Assembly (NCBI RefSeq): GCF_001305595.1
Contig: NZ_CP012402.1
Span: forward strand, 161,501 to 225,500
Direction of reading: 5' to 3'
Origin: Azospirillum thiophilum
GTDB lineage: Bacteria > Pseudomonadota > Alphaproteobacteria > Azospirillales > Azospirillaceae
DNA length: 64,000 nucleotides
Below, in pieces: positions 1 through 9,476 of the stretch. Numbering within the stretch: position 1 is the stretch's first letter; the number at the start of each line of letters is the position of its first letter. Position numbers and translations under genes: made by a program. Under the pieces are notes generated by a model. The model was not told the origin of the DNA. It made no database searches and worked only from the letters and a program-made list of their open reading frames with translations.

Positions 1-527
1 TCGCGCAGGAGCATGGCCGGCTCGACGTGCTGGTCCAGAATGTCGGGCAGCGCAACCGCAAGCCGCTGGCTGACCTGACGGACGACGAGATCGTCGGCCT
101 TCTCGACGTCGATCTGGCCTCCTCCCTGATCCTTGCGCGGGAGGCGGCGCGGCTGATGCTGCCGCAGGGGCGCGGGCGGCTGATCGCCGTCACCTCGGTC
201 GCCGGGCAGATCGCGCGGGCCAACGACAGCGTCTATGCCGCGGCGAAGTCCGGGCTGAACGGCATGGTGCGGGCGCTCGCCGCCGAATACGGGCCGCTCG
301 GCCTGACCAGCAACGCCATCGCACCGGGCTTTTTCGCGACCGAAACGAATGCGGCGATCACCGGCGATCCGGAGCGCGCCGCCTATTTCGCCAAGCGCAC
401 GCCGATGAACCGCTGGGGCCGGCCCGACGAGATCGCCGGGGCGGCGGTGTTCCTGGCCTCCGCTGCGGCCTCCTACGTCAACGGCCATGTCCTGGTCGTC
501 GACGGCGGCGCCACCATCTTGATGTAG
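1..527 (+). CDS. Short-chain dehydrogenase/reductase, 5' end outside window
   Basis: This is the C-terminal two thirds of a classical SDR oxidoreductase; the open frame runs in from the left edge (frame starts at base 3), so the Rossmann glycine motif is missing from view. Visible landmarks are VQNVG (in the place of the family's NNAG), a Ser in VTSVAG, the catalytic YAAAK pair, and the C-terminal VDGG that is usual near the end of SDRs. The sequence resembles gluconate 5-dehydrogenase/3-oxoacyl-ACP reductase relatives, but the substrate cannot be told from this part. It probably uses NAD(P)H in the cytoplasm. It ends 33 bp before pabB in the same direction, so co-transcription is possible. 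Confidence 0.85.
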   Translation, partial: AQEHGRLDVLVQNVGQRNRKPLADLTDDEIVGLLDVDLASSLILAREAARLMLPQGRGRLIAVTSVAGQIARANDSVYAAAKSGLNGMVRALAAEYGPLGLTSNAIAPGFFATETNAAITGDPERAAYFAKRTPMNRWGRPDEIAGAAVFLASAAASYVNGHVLVVDGGATILM

Positions 528-560
528 GCCGCCCATGCCCGCCGGCCCTTTGGCACCGCC

Positions 561-1928
561 ATGCTGACCATACCCGTCTCCTGCGGCGATCCCGCCGCCG
601 CCTTCCGTCCCTGGAGTGCCGAGCCCTGGGCGATGCTGCTCGACAGCGCGGCGGCCCATCCGCAGAACGGTCGCTATTCCTATATCGTTGCGGAACCGTT
701 TCAAACCATCGAGGCCATTGGCAGCCGAACGCTGCTCGACGGCGCCCCGGTGGCGGGAGGCTCCTTCGACGCGCTGGAACGGGCGCTCGCCGCCCATCCA
801 CTGCCGGCTGCCGGACCGTTCCCCTTTACCGGAGGCGCGGTCGGCTTCATCGGTTACGAAACCGGAATGTCTTTGGAGGGGATGCGCTCCCGCCACGCCA
901 ATCCGGGCGGCCAGCCGGACATGGCCTTCGGCCTCTACGACGTCGTCGCCGCCTTCGACCGGCAGGAACGGCGGGCCTGGGTCGTCGCCGCCCGGCCGGA
1001 GGCGGAGGAGCGCGCCCGCCGGATGGCCGCGCGGCTGTCCGTTCCGCATCCGGAACGATCGGCCGGACCGGCCCCGCTGTCCTGGCGGTCGGAGCTGTCG
1101 CGTCCCGACTATCTCGACCGGGTCGGGCGGGTGCTGGAGTATATCCGTGCCGGCGACATCTATCAGGCCAACTTCACCCAGCGCTTCCTGGCCGACGTGG
1201 ACGGGACCATCGACGCCTACGCGCTGTATGAGCGGCTGCGCGCCCTGAGCCCGGCGCCCTTCGCCGCCTTCCTGAACTGCGGCCCGCGGCTGCGGCTGGC
1301 CGGGGCGTCGCCGGAGCGCTTCATCCGGCTCGGCGCCGACCGGACCATCGAGACGCGGCCGATCAAGGGCACCCGCCCGCGCCACGCCGATCCGGCGGCA
1401 GACGCGGCGGCGGCGGCGGAGCTGTGTGCCAGCGTCAAGGACCGGGCCGAGAACCTGATGATCACCGACCTGCTGCGCAACGACCTCGGCCGCGTGTCGG
1501 AGATCGGCAGCGTCAGGGTGCCGGTGCTCTATGGGCTGGAGAGCTTCGCCAGCGTCCATCATCTGGTGTCGGTGGTGACATCCCGGCTGCGGCCGGGGCT
1601 GGGTCCGGTCGATCTGCTGCGCGCCGCCTGTCCCGGCGGGTCGATCACCGGCGCGCCCAAGATCCGCGCCATGCAGATCATCGACGAGCTGGAGGTGTCG
1701 CGCCGCGGCGCCTATTGCGGGACGGTGGCCTGGATCGGCTTCGACGGCGCGATGGACAGCAACATCGTCATCCGCACCCTGTCGGTGACGCCGGACGCGG
1801 TGATCGCCCAGGCCGGCGGCGGCATCGTCGCCGATTCCGACCCGGCGGCGGAGCATGAGGAGATGCTGGTCAAGGCCCGTGCCCAGCTGCGCGCGGTCGG
1901 CGAATTGGCAGGGGAGGGGACGGCATGA
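561..1928 (+). CDS. pabB: Aminodeoxychorismate synthase component I
   Basis: PabB aminates chorismate to 4-amino-4-deoxychorismate in folate synthesis, taking ammonia from a glutaminase subunit (PabA/TrpG) that is not in this window. The 455-residue protein has the chorismate-binding fold. PIKGT carries Lys269, the residue that marks PabB; anthranilate synthases have Ala there. DRAENLMITDLLRNDLGRV and PGGSITGAPKIRAMQ are the conserved active-site blocks. The start is the first ATG of the frame. The stop codon overlaps the pabC start (ATGA), implying translational coupling with the next enzyme of the pathway. Confidence 0.95.
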   Translation: MLTIPVSCGDPAAAFRPWSAEPWAMLLDSAAAHPQNGRYSYIVAEPFQTIEAIGSRTLLDGAPVAGGSFDALERALAAHPLPAAGPFPFTGGAVGFIGYETGMSLEGMRSRHANPGGQPDMAFGLYDVVAAFDRQERRAWVVAARPEAEERARRMAARLSVPHPERSAGPAPLSWRSELSRPDYLDRVGRVLEYIRAGDIYQANFTQRFLADVDGTIDAYALYERLRALSPAPFAAFLNCGPRLRLAGASPERFIRLGADRTIETRPIKGTRPRHADPAADAAAAAELCASVKDRAENLMITDLLRNDLGRVSEIGSVRVPVLYGLESFASVHHLVSVVTSRLRPGLGPVDLLRAACPGGSITGAPKIRAMQIIDELEVSRRGAYCGTVAWIGFDGAMDSNIVIRTLSVTPDAVIAQAGGGIVADSDPAAEHEEMLVKARAQLRAVGELAGEGTA

Positions 1929-2731
1929 CGGTCTGGCTGAACGGGCGGCTGGTCGAGGACGCCGCGGCGCGGATCGACCCGGCGGACCGCGGTTTCACCC
2001 TGGGGGACGGGCTGTTCGAGACGATCCGGGTCAAGGCCGGGGCGCCGCGCCACCTGCAGCGCCATCTCGACCGGCTGGCCGCCGGGGCGGCCCTGCTGCG
2101 CCTGCCGCTGCCCTACGATCCTGCGGCGCTTGCCGGGGCGATGGCGGCGCTGATCGCGGCCGGCGGCATCGCCGACGGCGTGCTGCGGCTGACCCTGTCG
2201 CGCGGCACCGGCGCCCGCGGCGTCCTGCCGCCGGCCGACGCCAGCCCGACCGTCCTGATCACGCTGGCTCCCGCCGCCCACATGACCGCGCCGGTTGCAG
2301 CCGTCATCGCCCGCTCGACCCGGCGCAACGAGCATTCGCCGCTGTCGCGGCTGAAGTCGCTGAATTATCTCGATTCCATCCTGGCCCGGCAGGAGGCGGC
2401 GGAACGCGGCGCCGACGAGGCGATGCTGCTGAACGGCGCCGGCCGGCTGGCCGAATCCAGCGTCGCCACCCTGTTCCTGTCGGTCGGCGGCCGGCTGCTG
2501 ACCCCGCCGGTCGCCGACGGCGCGCTGCCCGGCATCCGCCGCGCCCTGGTCCTGGAGCGCCATGGCGCGGAGGAGGCGCCGCTGACCCCCGCCGATCTCG
2601 CCCGCGCCGACGAGGCCATCCTGACCAACAGCCTCGGCCTGCGTCCGCTGGTGTCGGTGGATGGCCAGCCGGTCGGCACCGGCTCCGCCGGACCGGTCCT
2701 CGTGCGCCTGCTCGACGATCCGGAGCTTTGA
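1925..2731 (+). CDS. pabC: Aminodeoxychorismate lyase, class IV aminotransferase fold
   Basis: This PLP enzyme of the branched-chain aminotransferase/4-amino-4-deoxychorismate lyase family is 268 residues long. Lys144 in LKSLNYLDSIL is the expected Schiff-base lysine, and GFTLGDGLFETIRV near the N terminus is typical of the fold. It overlaps pabB by four bases, so the assignment as PabC (releasing pyruvate and p-aminobenzoate from aminodeoxychorismate) rests on both fold and context. D-amino-acid transaminases share the fold and cannot be excluded from sequence alone. Confidence 0.9.
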   Translation: MTVWLNGRLVEDAAARIDPADRGFTLGDGLFETIRVKAGAPRHLQRHLDRLAAGAALLRLPLPYDPAALAGAMAALIAAGGIADGVLRLTLSRGTGARGVLPPADASPTVLITLAPAAHMTAPVAAVIARSTRRNEHSPLSRLKSLNYLDSILARQEAAERGADEAMLLNGAGRLAESSVATLFLSVGGRLLTPPVADGALPGIRRALVLERHGAEEAPLTPADLARADEAILTNSLGLRPLVSVDGQPVGTGSAGPVLVRLLDDPEL

Positions 2732-2744
2732 GGGGAAACACGTC

Positions 2745-3188
2745 ATGATCGAAACGGTGAGCTATCCCGAACTGACCGTCATAGGTTGCATGGTCGAAGC
2801 CGGCCCGGACGATCCGCCGGCGGCAATCGCCGCCGCATGGGAGCATGTCTTTGCCGCCGACACCGGCGCGACCTCCTTCGCTGCGGTGTCGCTGCCGGAG
2901 GAGAGCGGCAAGCGGCGCGACCTCGTCGGGTTCCTGGCGGCCAGGGCGACGGAGATTCCCGCCGGCATGGTCCGGATCGACCTTGCCGCCGGGCGCTACC
3001 TGCGGATCGTCCATGACGGCCCGGTGTCCGGGATCGCCGAGGGCTTCGCCCGGCTGCAGGGCCATGCCGCGGCGAACGGCCTGGCGCTCAGCGGCATCGG
3101 GCTCGATTTCGGCCATCGTCCTGGGCTGCCGGACGGCCGGCACGAGCTGCATCTCGCGCTTGCCGTCCAGCTGCCGGCGCTGGCCTGA
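2745..3188 (+). CDS. Small GyrI-like/AraC effector-binding domain protein
   Basis: This is a 147-residue stand-alone protein that looks like the GyrI-like small-molecule binding domain: an opening beta strand YPELTVIGCMVEAG, a middle helix, and the YLRIVHDGPVSGIAEGF segment. No DNA-binding domain is attached. Such proteins bind hydrophobic ligands or act as gyrase-inhibitor relatives; the ligand here is unknown. The ATG at 2745 was chosen because GAGGGG lies a suitable distance upstream and the homologous part begins there; an upstream in-frame start at 2661 lies inside pabC. It converges with the caspase gene, with only 6 bp between the stops. Confidence 0.7.
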   Translation: MIETVSYPELTVIGCMVEAGPDDPPAAIAAAWEHVFAADTGATSFAAVSLPEESGKRRDLVGFLAARATEIPAGMVRIDLAAGRYLRIVHDGPVSGIAEGFARLQGHAAANGLALSGIGLDFGHRPGLPDGRHELHLALAVQLPALA

Positions 3189-3194
3189 TTCCGT

Positions 3195-4814
3195 TCACCG
3201 CGCGGTGCTGTAGACGCCGTGGATGCCGAACTCCACCGGCTGTCCGGTCAGGTGCCGGGTCAGCAGGGTGGCGACCTCGCCGGCCGCCGGCTTGCCTTCC
3301 AGTGCCGCGAGGTCCCGTTGCAGGGCGGCCATCGGCCTGGGCGAGGCGATGGCGAGGAAATGGTCGGCGCCGAAGGGCGGCTCCACCGTCAGCGCCAGCC
3401 GGTAGGGACCGCCGCGCGGGATCTGCGCCGGGTCGTTGCGCTCGGCCAGCGGGTAGAGGTAGTTGACCGTCCCGTCGGCGGCGAGGTTGATCAGGGTGAA
3501 ATAGGTCCCGGCATTGCCGCGGATGTCGAGCGACACCGTCTCCCCCTTGCGGTAGGCACGGTCGCCGGGCTCCACCGCCAGGGCCAGCGAGCGGCTTTCC
3601 GCCGCGGCCTTCACCCGCACCACCAGCGACCATTTATCGATCACCCCCTGGACCCGCCGCCGGGTTTCCGCCGCCATCGGGTCGCCGGGAATGCTGGCCA
3701 GCACGTCGCCCATCGAGCTGACCACCTCGCCGCCGGCGCTGTCCCAGACCAGTGCCGCATCCTCCTTGCCGACCGACTCGACCCCGCTCATCCCGGCCGC
3801 CAGAATCTTCACCGCCGCCGGCTTGCCCAGGATGCGCAGCGGGATCGGGCCGGCGGCGGGCAGCAGGGAAGGCGGTTTCGGGCGGCCGGCGACCGGATCG
3901 ATCAGCGGCACCTCGCCCCGGCCGCGTGGCTGGACCTGCGGATGCTGGCGCCCTTCCAGCGCCATGCGCACGGCGCCGCGGATGTGCGTCTCCAGCTCGC
4001 CCTTGGTGACGATTCCGTCGCCGTCGCGGTCGGCCTGCCCGCGCAGCGCGTTGGCGAAGGCCCAGCTGAGGGCGCCGCGCGGCTTGCGGTTGATCATCAC
4101 CTCCGGCGCCAGCTCATGGTCGGCGACCGCGGCGAAGAAGGTGACGTTGGGCTGTTCCTCCGCTTCCGCCTGAAGGGCGGCTCGGGTGGGCGGCGGCAGG
4201 GCGTCGTCGTCGATGCCGTCAACCAGCTTGCCGTCTATCCTCGCCGCCCGCGTGCCCAGCATGCCGGCGCGGTCGTCGAAGCCGCGGGTCATGGTGCCGG
4301 AATGGCACGAATCGGAAATGAAGATCACCCGGCGGGGCGCCGCCTCCTTTAGCAGCACGGCGATCTCGTCGTCGGTCAGGCGCTGGGCGGTGCCCGGTCC
4401 CCGCGGGGCGAAATCGGCCAGCACGAGGAACTCGTCCTTTCCGTCCGCCTCGCTGCCGGGTACACGTTCCGGTTGCTGGGCTCCGTGACCGGCGAAGGTC
4501 AGGACCAGCGTCGAGTCGGGCGCGGTTTCGGCCACCAGCTCCCGCCAGGCCCGGATGATGCGGCTGCGCTCGGCATCGCCGTCGACGAAGAGACGTAGTT
4601 TCTTGACGCCCAGCCCCTTCAGGGCGTCGGCGATGTCGCGCGCGTCGTTCACCGCGCCCTGGAGCGGATTGATGTAGGTGTAGCGGTCGATCCCGATCAC
4701 CAGGGCCGCGATTTCCGCCCGCGCCGGGGCGGCGGCCATCGTCAGGGCCGCTCCCGCCACCGCGGCGGCGAAGGCGATTGCCAGCCCAGCCGGGCGCCGC
4801 ATTCCTCCAGACAT
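3195..4814 (-). CDS. Exported caspase-fold protein with EF-hand loop and DUF4384
   Basis: The 539-residue protein starts with a Sec-type signal peptide (residues 1-34, ending AAAPARAE) and then a peptidase C14/metacaspase-like domain. Its catalytic pair is visible: His110 in LTFAGHGAQ and Cys170 in FISDSCHSG. Residues 262-273 form a perfect 12-residue EF-hand calcium loop (Asp at 1, 3 and 5, Glu at 12). The C terminus (about 400-495) matches the DUF4384 pattern YRKGE...YFTLINLAADG...PPFGA, also found in the T6SS kinase at 19826. The start at 4814 is preceded by GGGGGAA; longer in-frame starts would lie upstream of the signal peptide. It is divergent from the lipoprotein gene at 5050. It probably acts in the periplasm or outside the cell; calcium activation is an inference from the EF loop. 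Confidence 0.8.
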   Translation of the reverse strand: MSGGMRRPAGLAIAFAAAVAGAALTMAAAPARAEIAALVIGIDRYTYINPLQGAVNDARDIADALKGLGVKKLRLFVDGDAERSRIIRAWRELVAETAPDSTLVLTFAGHGAQQPERVPGSEADGKDEFLVLADFAPRGPGTAQRLTDDEIAVLLKEAAPRRVIFISDSCHSGTMTRGFDDRAGMLGTRAARIDGKLVDGIDDDALPPPTRAALQAEAEEQPNVTFFAAVADHELAPEVMINRKPRGALSWAFANALRGQADRDGDGIVTKGELETHIRGAVRMALEGRQHPQVQPRGRGEVPLIDPVAGRPKPPSLLPAAGPIPLRILGKPAAVKILAAGMSGVESVGKEDAALVWDSAGGEVVSSMGDVLASIPGDPMAAETRRRVQGVIDKWSLVVRVKAAAESRSLALAVEPGDRAYRKGETVSLDIRGNAGTYFTLINLAADGTVNYLYPLAERNDPAQIPRGGPYRLALTVEPPFGADHFLAIASPRPMAALQRDLAALEGKPAAGEVATLLTRHLTGQPVEFGIHGVYSTAR

Positions 4815-5049
4815 TGCATTCCCCCAACGATACGTCGCCGTCCAGGCTACACGCGGATGCCGATGCATAAAAGGCCGCACGAATTGGTGGTAATGACCCC
4901 TTCCGTCGAGGTTGTTGCTGTGGCAGCGTTGCAGCCGGGATTCGGTCGGCCGGGGACCGGCGTCGCTGTGGGGGTGGCGCGGTCCGGCCATGTTTCGGGA
5001 CCGGAACGAACGACGCCCGAACCAGAGAAGCAAAACGGGAATCCAGGTC

Positions 5050-5859
5050 ATGCGAAGCAACCGTGTCAGGGCCAGCCTCGTCTCCGTCACCATCGTCGCC
5101 ATGGCGCTCACCGGCTGTGTGACCACGCAGCAGGACCGCATCGGTGCCAATGACGGTTCCGACGCCTGCTATCAATACCGCGTCGCGCTCGACTCGACCG
5201 GCGATTATTATGCCGAGGACATGCTGAAGGGCGCCGCCATCGGTGCCGGCGTCGGTGCGCTGACCGGGGCGCTGGCCGGCGGCAACGTGAAGAGCGCGCT
5301 GATCGGCGCGGCGGCGGGTGCTGCGCTGGGCTCGCTCGGCGGCTACTGGAACTCGAAGATGCAGCAGGGCCGCGACCAGGCGATCCTGGGCGTGATGAGC
5401 GACCTCGACACCGAGAACCAGAACCTGAACCGCACCCAGGTCGCGCTGGACCAGCTGGTCAACTGCCGCCGCGCCGAGATCGCGCGCGTCAAGGCCGACT
5501 ACAAGGCCAAGCGGATCGGCAAGCCGGAGGCCGAGCAGCGCCTCGCCCTGATCCGGGCGCAGCTGGACAAGGACTATGCCATGGCCAGCGGCATCAACCA
5601 GAACATCGTCAAGCGCCGCGACGAGTATCTGGTCGCCGCCGACAGCCTTGAGCCGGGCTCGGCCCAGAAGATCCGCACCAAGACCGCGGTCAAGGCGTCG
5701 GCCAAGAAGAAGCCGGCGAAGCAGAGCACCGGCGGCAGCACCACGACCCAGGTGGTCGAGCGCACCAACACCGCCTTCGAGACGTCGGAGCGCATCAACG
5801 CAACAACCAACAGCATCCAGCAGATCGCCCAGAAGGAAGCCACCCTCGACGCGGCCTGA
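5050..5859 (+). CDS. Glycine-zipper outer-membrane lipoprotein
   Basis: This 269-residue protein has a signal peptide with lipobox LTGC (Cys near residue 21), so it should be lipidated. Residues about 57-95 are a glycine-zipper segment of repeated small residues (GAAIGAGVGALTGALAGG followed by ALIGAAAGAALGSLGG), as in SlyB/Pal-associated lipoproteins. The rest is helical and Lys/Ala rich, with a KASAKKKPAK stretch. The start was moved to 5050 because the lipobox lies about 20 residues after it. It sits between two caspase-fold genes and just upstream of the T6SS module; it does not look like TssJ. The function is unknown. Sharing the 235-bp divergent region with the caspase gene suggests common control. 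Confidence 0.75.
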   Translation: MRSNRVRASLVSVTIVAMALTGCVTTQQDRIGANDGSDACYQYRVALDSTGDYYAEDMLKGAAIGAGVGALTGALAGGNVKSALIGAAAGAALGSLGGYWNSKMQQGRDQAILGVMSDLDTENQNLNRTQVALDQLVNCRRAEIARVKADYKAKRIGKPEAEQRLALIRAQLDKDYAMASGINQNIVKRRDEYLVAADSLEPGSAQKIRTKTAVKASAKKKPAKQSTGGSTTTQVVERTNTAFETSERINATTNSIQQIAQKEATLDAA

Positions 5860-5949
5860 TCTGGACGCGGGTCCGATCGGGCCTGTCCGGAACCGGCCTC
5901 CTGGTGCATCCTGGGGGCCGGAACCGGATACACAGCGCAAGCGGAACGG

Positions 5950-8900
5950 ATGATGGCCGGCAGTCTCCCTCGCCCGAATGCGCGCCTCGGGCGCGTCACT
6001 CTCCCCGGCATGCTGCTGGGTCTCCTGCTCGGCCTCCTGCTCGGCCTGCCCGTGTCTGGGACGGCGCTGGCCGGCGACGCCTCGACCGGGGCGTTCCTGC
6101 GCATCGAGACCGGCGGCCACACCGCCCGCGTCAACCGGCTGGCCAGCGATGCCCAGGGCCGGCTGATCGCCACCGTGTCCCACGACAAGACCCTGCGCCT
6201 GTGGGCGCGCGACGGCGGCGAGCCGCTGGGCGTGCTGCGGGTGCCGATGGAGGCGGGGGAGGAAGGGGCGCTCTACGCCGTGGCGCTGTCGGCCGACGGG
6301 TCGCTGGCCGTGGCGGCCGGCAACACCGGGTCGAGCTGGGGCGACGGCGTCACGCTCTACCTGTTCGACGTCAAGGCGCAGCGGCTGAAGGCCCGCCTGC
6401 CGGGGCAGCCGCAGGTGCTGAACGACCTCGCCTTCTCGCCCGACGGCCGTTTCGTCGCCGGGGCCTTCGGCGGCACCGCCGGGATCCGCGTCTGGGACAG
6501 CGCCAGCTTCCGCCTCGTCGCCGAGGATACCGCCTACGAGGCGCGGGTGTCGGCGCTGGCATTCGCACCCGACGGCCGGCTCGCCACCGCCTCCTACGAC
6601 GGCAACGTCCGCCTCTATGATTCCGCCTTCAAGCCGAAGGCCAGGCGTAAGCCGGGCAACGGCGTGCCCTATTCGGTCGCCTTCTCGCCGGACGGCTCGG
6701 CCCTGGCCGTCGGCTATGCCGACCAGCCGCGGGTCGACGTGCTGGGCGCCGCCGACCTGAAGACGCGGCTGACCCCCAAGACCACCGGCATCACCGGCGG
6801 CAGTTTCGCCGCCGTCGCCTGGGACGGGACCGCGCTGGTCGCCGCCGGCACCGCCACGGCGGACGGCAGGCGCAACGTCGTCCGGCGCTGGGCCGACGGT
6901 GGCAAGGGCGCCTTCGTCGACACGCCGGCGGCGAGCGATTCCGTCACCCATCTGCTGGCGCTGCATGGAGGCGGGGTCGCCTTCGCCGCCGCCGATCCCG
7001 GCTGGGGGGTGATCGACCCGGCGGGCCGGCTGCTGTTCTCCCGGCTGGGCGACGTCGCCGATTACCGCGACCTGTCGCTCGGCCGCTTCGGCCTGTCCGA
7101 GGACGGGCTGGTGGTGGAGTTCGGGCTGGATCAGGGCGGCCGGCGCCCGATGCGGTTCGACGTGCTGGCCCGCAGTCTGACCCCGGCGCCCGAGCCGCTG
7201 CCCGGCCTCGGCCATCCCACGGCCGAAGGGCCGGGGATCGGCGTCACCGACTGGCGCAACAGCCGCACGCCCAAGATCAACGGTCAGCCGGTCAAGCTGG
7301 ACAGCGGCGAATGGGCGCGCAGCGTCACCGTGCTGGGTGGGCAGCGCCGCGTGCTGCTGGGCGGGGAGTTCAGCCTGCGCCTGCTCGATTCCGCCGGTGC
7401 CGAGCTGGCGCGGGCCGAGGTGCCGGCCGCGGTGTGGGGCGTCGTCGCCTCCGCCGACGGGCGCGTCGCCGTGGCGGCGCTGGGCGACGGGACGCTGCGC
7501 TGGTATGCGCTGTCCGGCGGCGTCCGGCCGCTGGAGGAGCTGGGGGCGCTGTTCCCCCACCGCGACGGCCGCCGCTGGGTGCTGTGGACGCCCGAGGCCT
7601 TCTTCGACCATTCCGAAAGCGGCGGCGAGACCCTTGTCGGCTTCCACCTGAACGACCCGAAGAAGAAGGGCAGCCAGTGGGTCGAGTTCAAGCAGGTCTA
7701 CCGCGTGTTCGACGCGCCCGAGCTGGTGCGCGCCCGGCTGCGCCAGACCGGGCAGGCCGAGATCGCGGCCCGCCTGTCCGACATCGGCGACATCCGCCTG
7801 CTGACCCAGCGCCGCCCGCAGGTGACGCTGATGGATTACTGCACCGTGCCGGCCGCCAGCCGCGGCCTCTCGCTCGGCACCGGGGCGGATGCCGCCCCGG
7901 CCGCCGCCCCTGCCGCTCCCGCCGACACCGAGACCTGCCATCCGCTGGACATGTCGCCGGTCAGCCGGGCCTTTGCCCGTGCCAAGGAGCCGGCGCCCCC
8001 GGCCGTCACCGCGTCGGCTGCCGCCAAGCCGGTTCAACCGCTGAAGGCGGCGCCAAAGCCGGCCGAGCTGGAGGCCGCGGCGGAGGAGCCTCGCCTGTCG
8101 GTCGTGTTGCCGGAGGGGATCGGCGCCGTGCGCCTGCGCTACCGTCTGGCGGACACCGGCGGCGGCATCGGCTCGGTCGATCTGTTCCGCAACGGCCGCA
8201 ACGTCAGCGGCCAGGACACCTCGCGCGCCTTCGCCCGCGCCAAGGGGCCGGCGCCCGTTTCCCCGCCCGTCCCCCAGCCTGTCGCGCAACAGCCGGCACC
8301 TGCGGAGCTCGGCAAGGATCCTGCCCCGGTGCCGGCCCCGACGCCAGAGGAGCGGGTCAGCACCGTCCGCCTCGATCCCGGCAGCAACCGTGTCCAGATC
8401 CGCGCCTACAACGGCTCCGACGCGATCTACGAACGCTCGGCGCTGGTCGATTTCGTGCTGCCGGCCGCGTCCGCCGTGGAGTCCGCAAACGCGGCGGACG
8501 GCAAGACCGAGCGCGCGGCTCCCGCCAGGCCGCGGCTGATCACCTTCATCGTCGGCATCGACAAATACCGGCCCGAAGGCACCCAGCTGAATTTCGCCCG
8601 CGCCGACGCCTCCTCCTTCGCCGAGGTGCTGCGCGGCCGCATCCCCGCCAGCTACGACCGCGAGCAGTCGCTGGCGCTGTCGACGACGCTCTACGACGAG
8701 CAGGCGAGCCGCCCCGCGATCGTCGCCGGGCTGGAGGCGCTGGCCGCCACCGCGCGCGAGGATGACACGGTTGTCCTCTATCTCGCCGGCCATGGGGTGA
8801 TTGTGCCGTCGCCCAAGGATCCGTCGGTCAAGCTCTATCATTTCGTGACCCAGGACGTGACCGCGGCCACCGCCCAGGCGATCGGCGAAGAGGGCCTGTC

Positions 8901-9306
8901 GGAGAAGGAGCTGAACCGGCTGGTCAGCGCGATTTCCGCCCGCAACGTTCTGGTGATGCTCGACACCTGCCATTCCGGCGCGGTGTCGGCGGGCACGGTC
9001 GACAAGCTGTACCAGGACATGGGGCAGCGCTACCTGCTGGCCGCCTCGTCGGAGCAGGAGGAGGCGCTGGACAGCTATGACGGCCGCAACGGCATCTTTG
9101 CCCATGCGGTGCTGGAGGGGTTGAAGGGCAAGGCGCTGCTGCCGGGGGACGAGGCGATCTACAACCTGACGCTCGGCCAGTACGTCAACCGTGCGGTGCC
9201 GCGTCTGGCGCGCGAGAAGCAGTGGAGCCAGTCGGCCATCTTCAAGACCGGCGGCAACGAGCTGAACCCCTTTGCCCTGGCCGCACCGCAGCCTGCGCAG
9301 CCGTGA
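5950..9306 (+). CDS. Exported WD40-repeat caspase-fold protein A
   Basis: This is a 1118-residue protein. After a hydrophobic export signal (about residues 20-43, ending GTALAG) come WD40 blades, recognisable by FSPDGRFVAGAFGG...IRVWDSAS and LAFAPDGRLATASYDGNVRLYD. Then comes a beta-sandwich region with a Pro/Ala-rich insertion, and a C-terminal caspase domain from about residue 860. The dyad is intact: His948 in LYLAGHGVI and Cys1007 in MLDTCHSGA. SRAFARAK(E/G)PAP occurs twice, at residues 672-683 and 758-769. The protein is likely periplasmic or surface-exposed. It ends 170 bp before tssL in the same direction. The substrate and any self-processing are unknown. ATG codons at 5950 and 5953 are both possible starts. 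Confidence 0.8.
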   Translation: MMAGSLPRPNARLGRVTLPGMLLGLLLGLLLGLPVSGTALAGDASTGAFLRIETGGHTARVNRLASDAQGRLIATVSHDKTLRLWARDGGEPLGVLRVPMEAGEEGALYAVALSADGSLAVAAGNTGSSWGDGVTLYLFDVKAQRLKARLPGQPQVLNDLAFSPDGRFVAGAFGGTAGIRVWDSASFRLVAEDTAYEARVSALAFAPDGRLATASYDGNVRLYDSAFKPKARRKPGNGVPYSVAFSPDGSALAVGYADQPRVDVLGAADLKTRLTPKTTGITGGSFAAVAWDGTALVAAGTATADGRRNVVRRWADGGKGAFVDTPAASDSVTHLLALHGGGVAFAAADPGWGVIDPAGRLLFSRLGDVADYRDLSLGRFGLSEDGLVVEFGLDQGGRRPMRFDVLARSLTPAPEPLPGLGHPTAEGPGIGVTDWRNSRTPKINGQPVKLDSGEWARSVTVLGGQRRVLLGGEFSLRLLDSAGAELARAEVPAAVWGVVASADGRVAVAALGDGTLRWYALSGGVRPLEELGALFPHRDGRRWVLWTPEAFFDHSESGGETLVGFHLNDPKKKGSQWVEFKQVYRVFDAPELVRARLRQTGQAEIAARLSDIGDIRLLTQRRPQVTLMDYCTVPAASRGLSLGTGADAAPAAAPAAPADTETCHPLDMSPVSRAFARAKEPAPPAVTASAAAKPVQPLKAAPKPAELEAAAEEPRLSVVLPEGIGAVRLRYRLADTGGGIGSVDLFRNGRNVSGQDTSRAFARAKGPAPVSPPVPQPVAQQPAPAELGKDPAPVPAPTPEERVSTVRLDPGSNRVQIRAYNGSDAIYERSALVDFVLPAASAVESANAADGKTERAAPARPRLITFIVGIDKYRPEGTQLNFARADASSFAEVLRGRIPASYDREQSLALSTTLYDEQASRPAIVAGLEALAATAREDDTVVLYLAGHGVIVPSPKDPSVKLYHFVTQDVTAATAQAIGEEGLSEKELNRLVSAISARNVLVMLDTCHSGAVSAGTVDKLYQDMGQRYLLAASSEQEEALDSYDGRNGIFAHAVLEGLKGKALLPGDEAIYNLTLGQYVNRAVPRLAREKQWSQSAIFKTGGNELNPFALAAPQPAQP

Positions 9307-9476
9307 GGCGGCGCAGGAGACGGGCCGGCACGCCGGGCGGACCGCTACGACTCTTCGTCGCATATCCTCCGGATTCGCATGCCAAAAATGGCTAGATTAA
9401 GATCGGTTAGTTCGTTCACACTGTCCGGAAAGACGGTTTGGCCCATTTCCGGGCCGGCGCGCGCATTGGGGTGGAC

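Noticed and set aside
4219..9363. 1714-codon open frame on the minus strand
   Set aside because: It is the antisense shadow of the WD40-caspase gene and lipoprotein region: composition is rich in Arg/Gly/Ala with no domain, and the plus-strand genes show clear motifs.
9307..9476. Possible T6SS promoter in an AT-richer patch (TAGATT near 9393)
   Set aside because: No credible -35 partner or known activator site; the region is only weakly supported.
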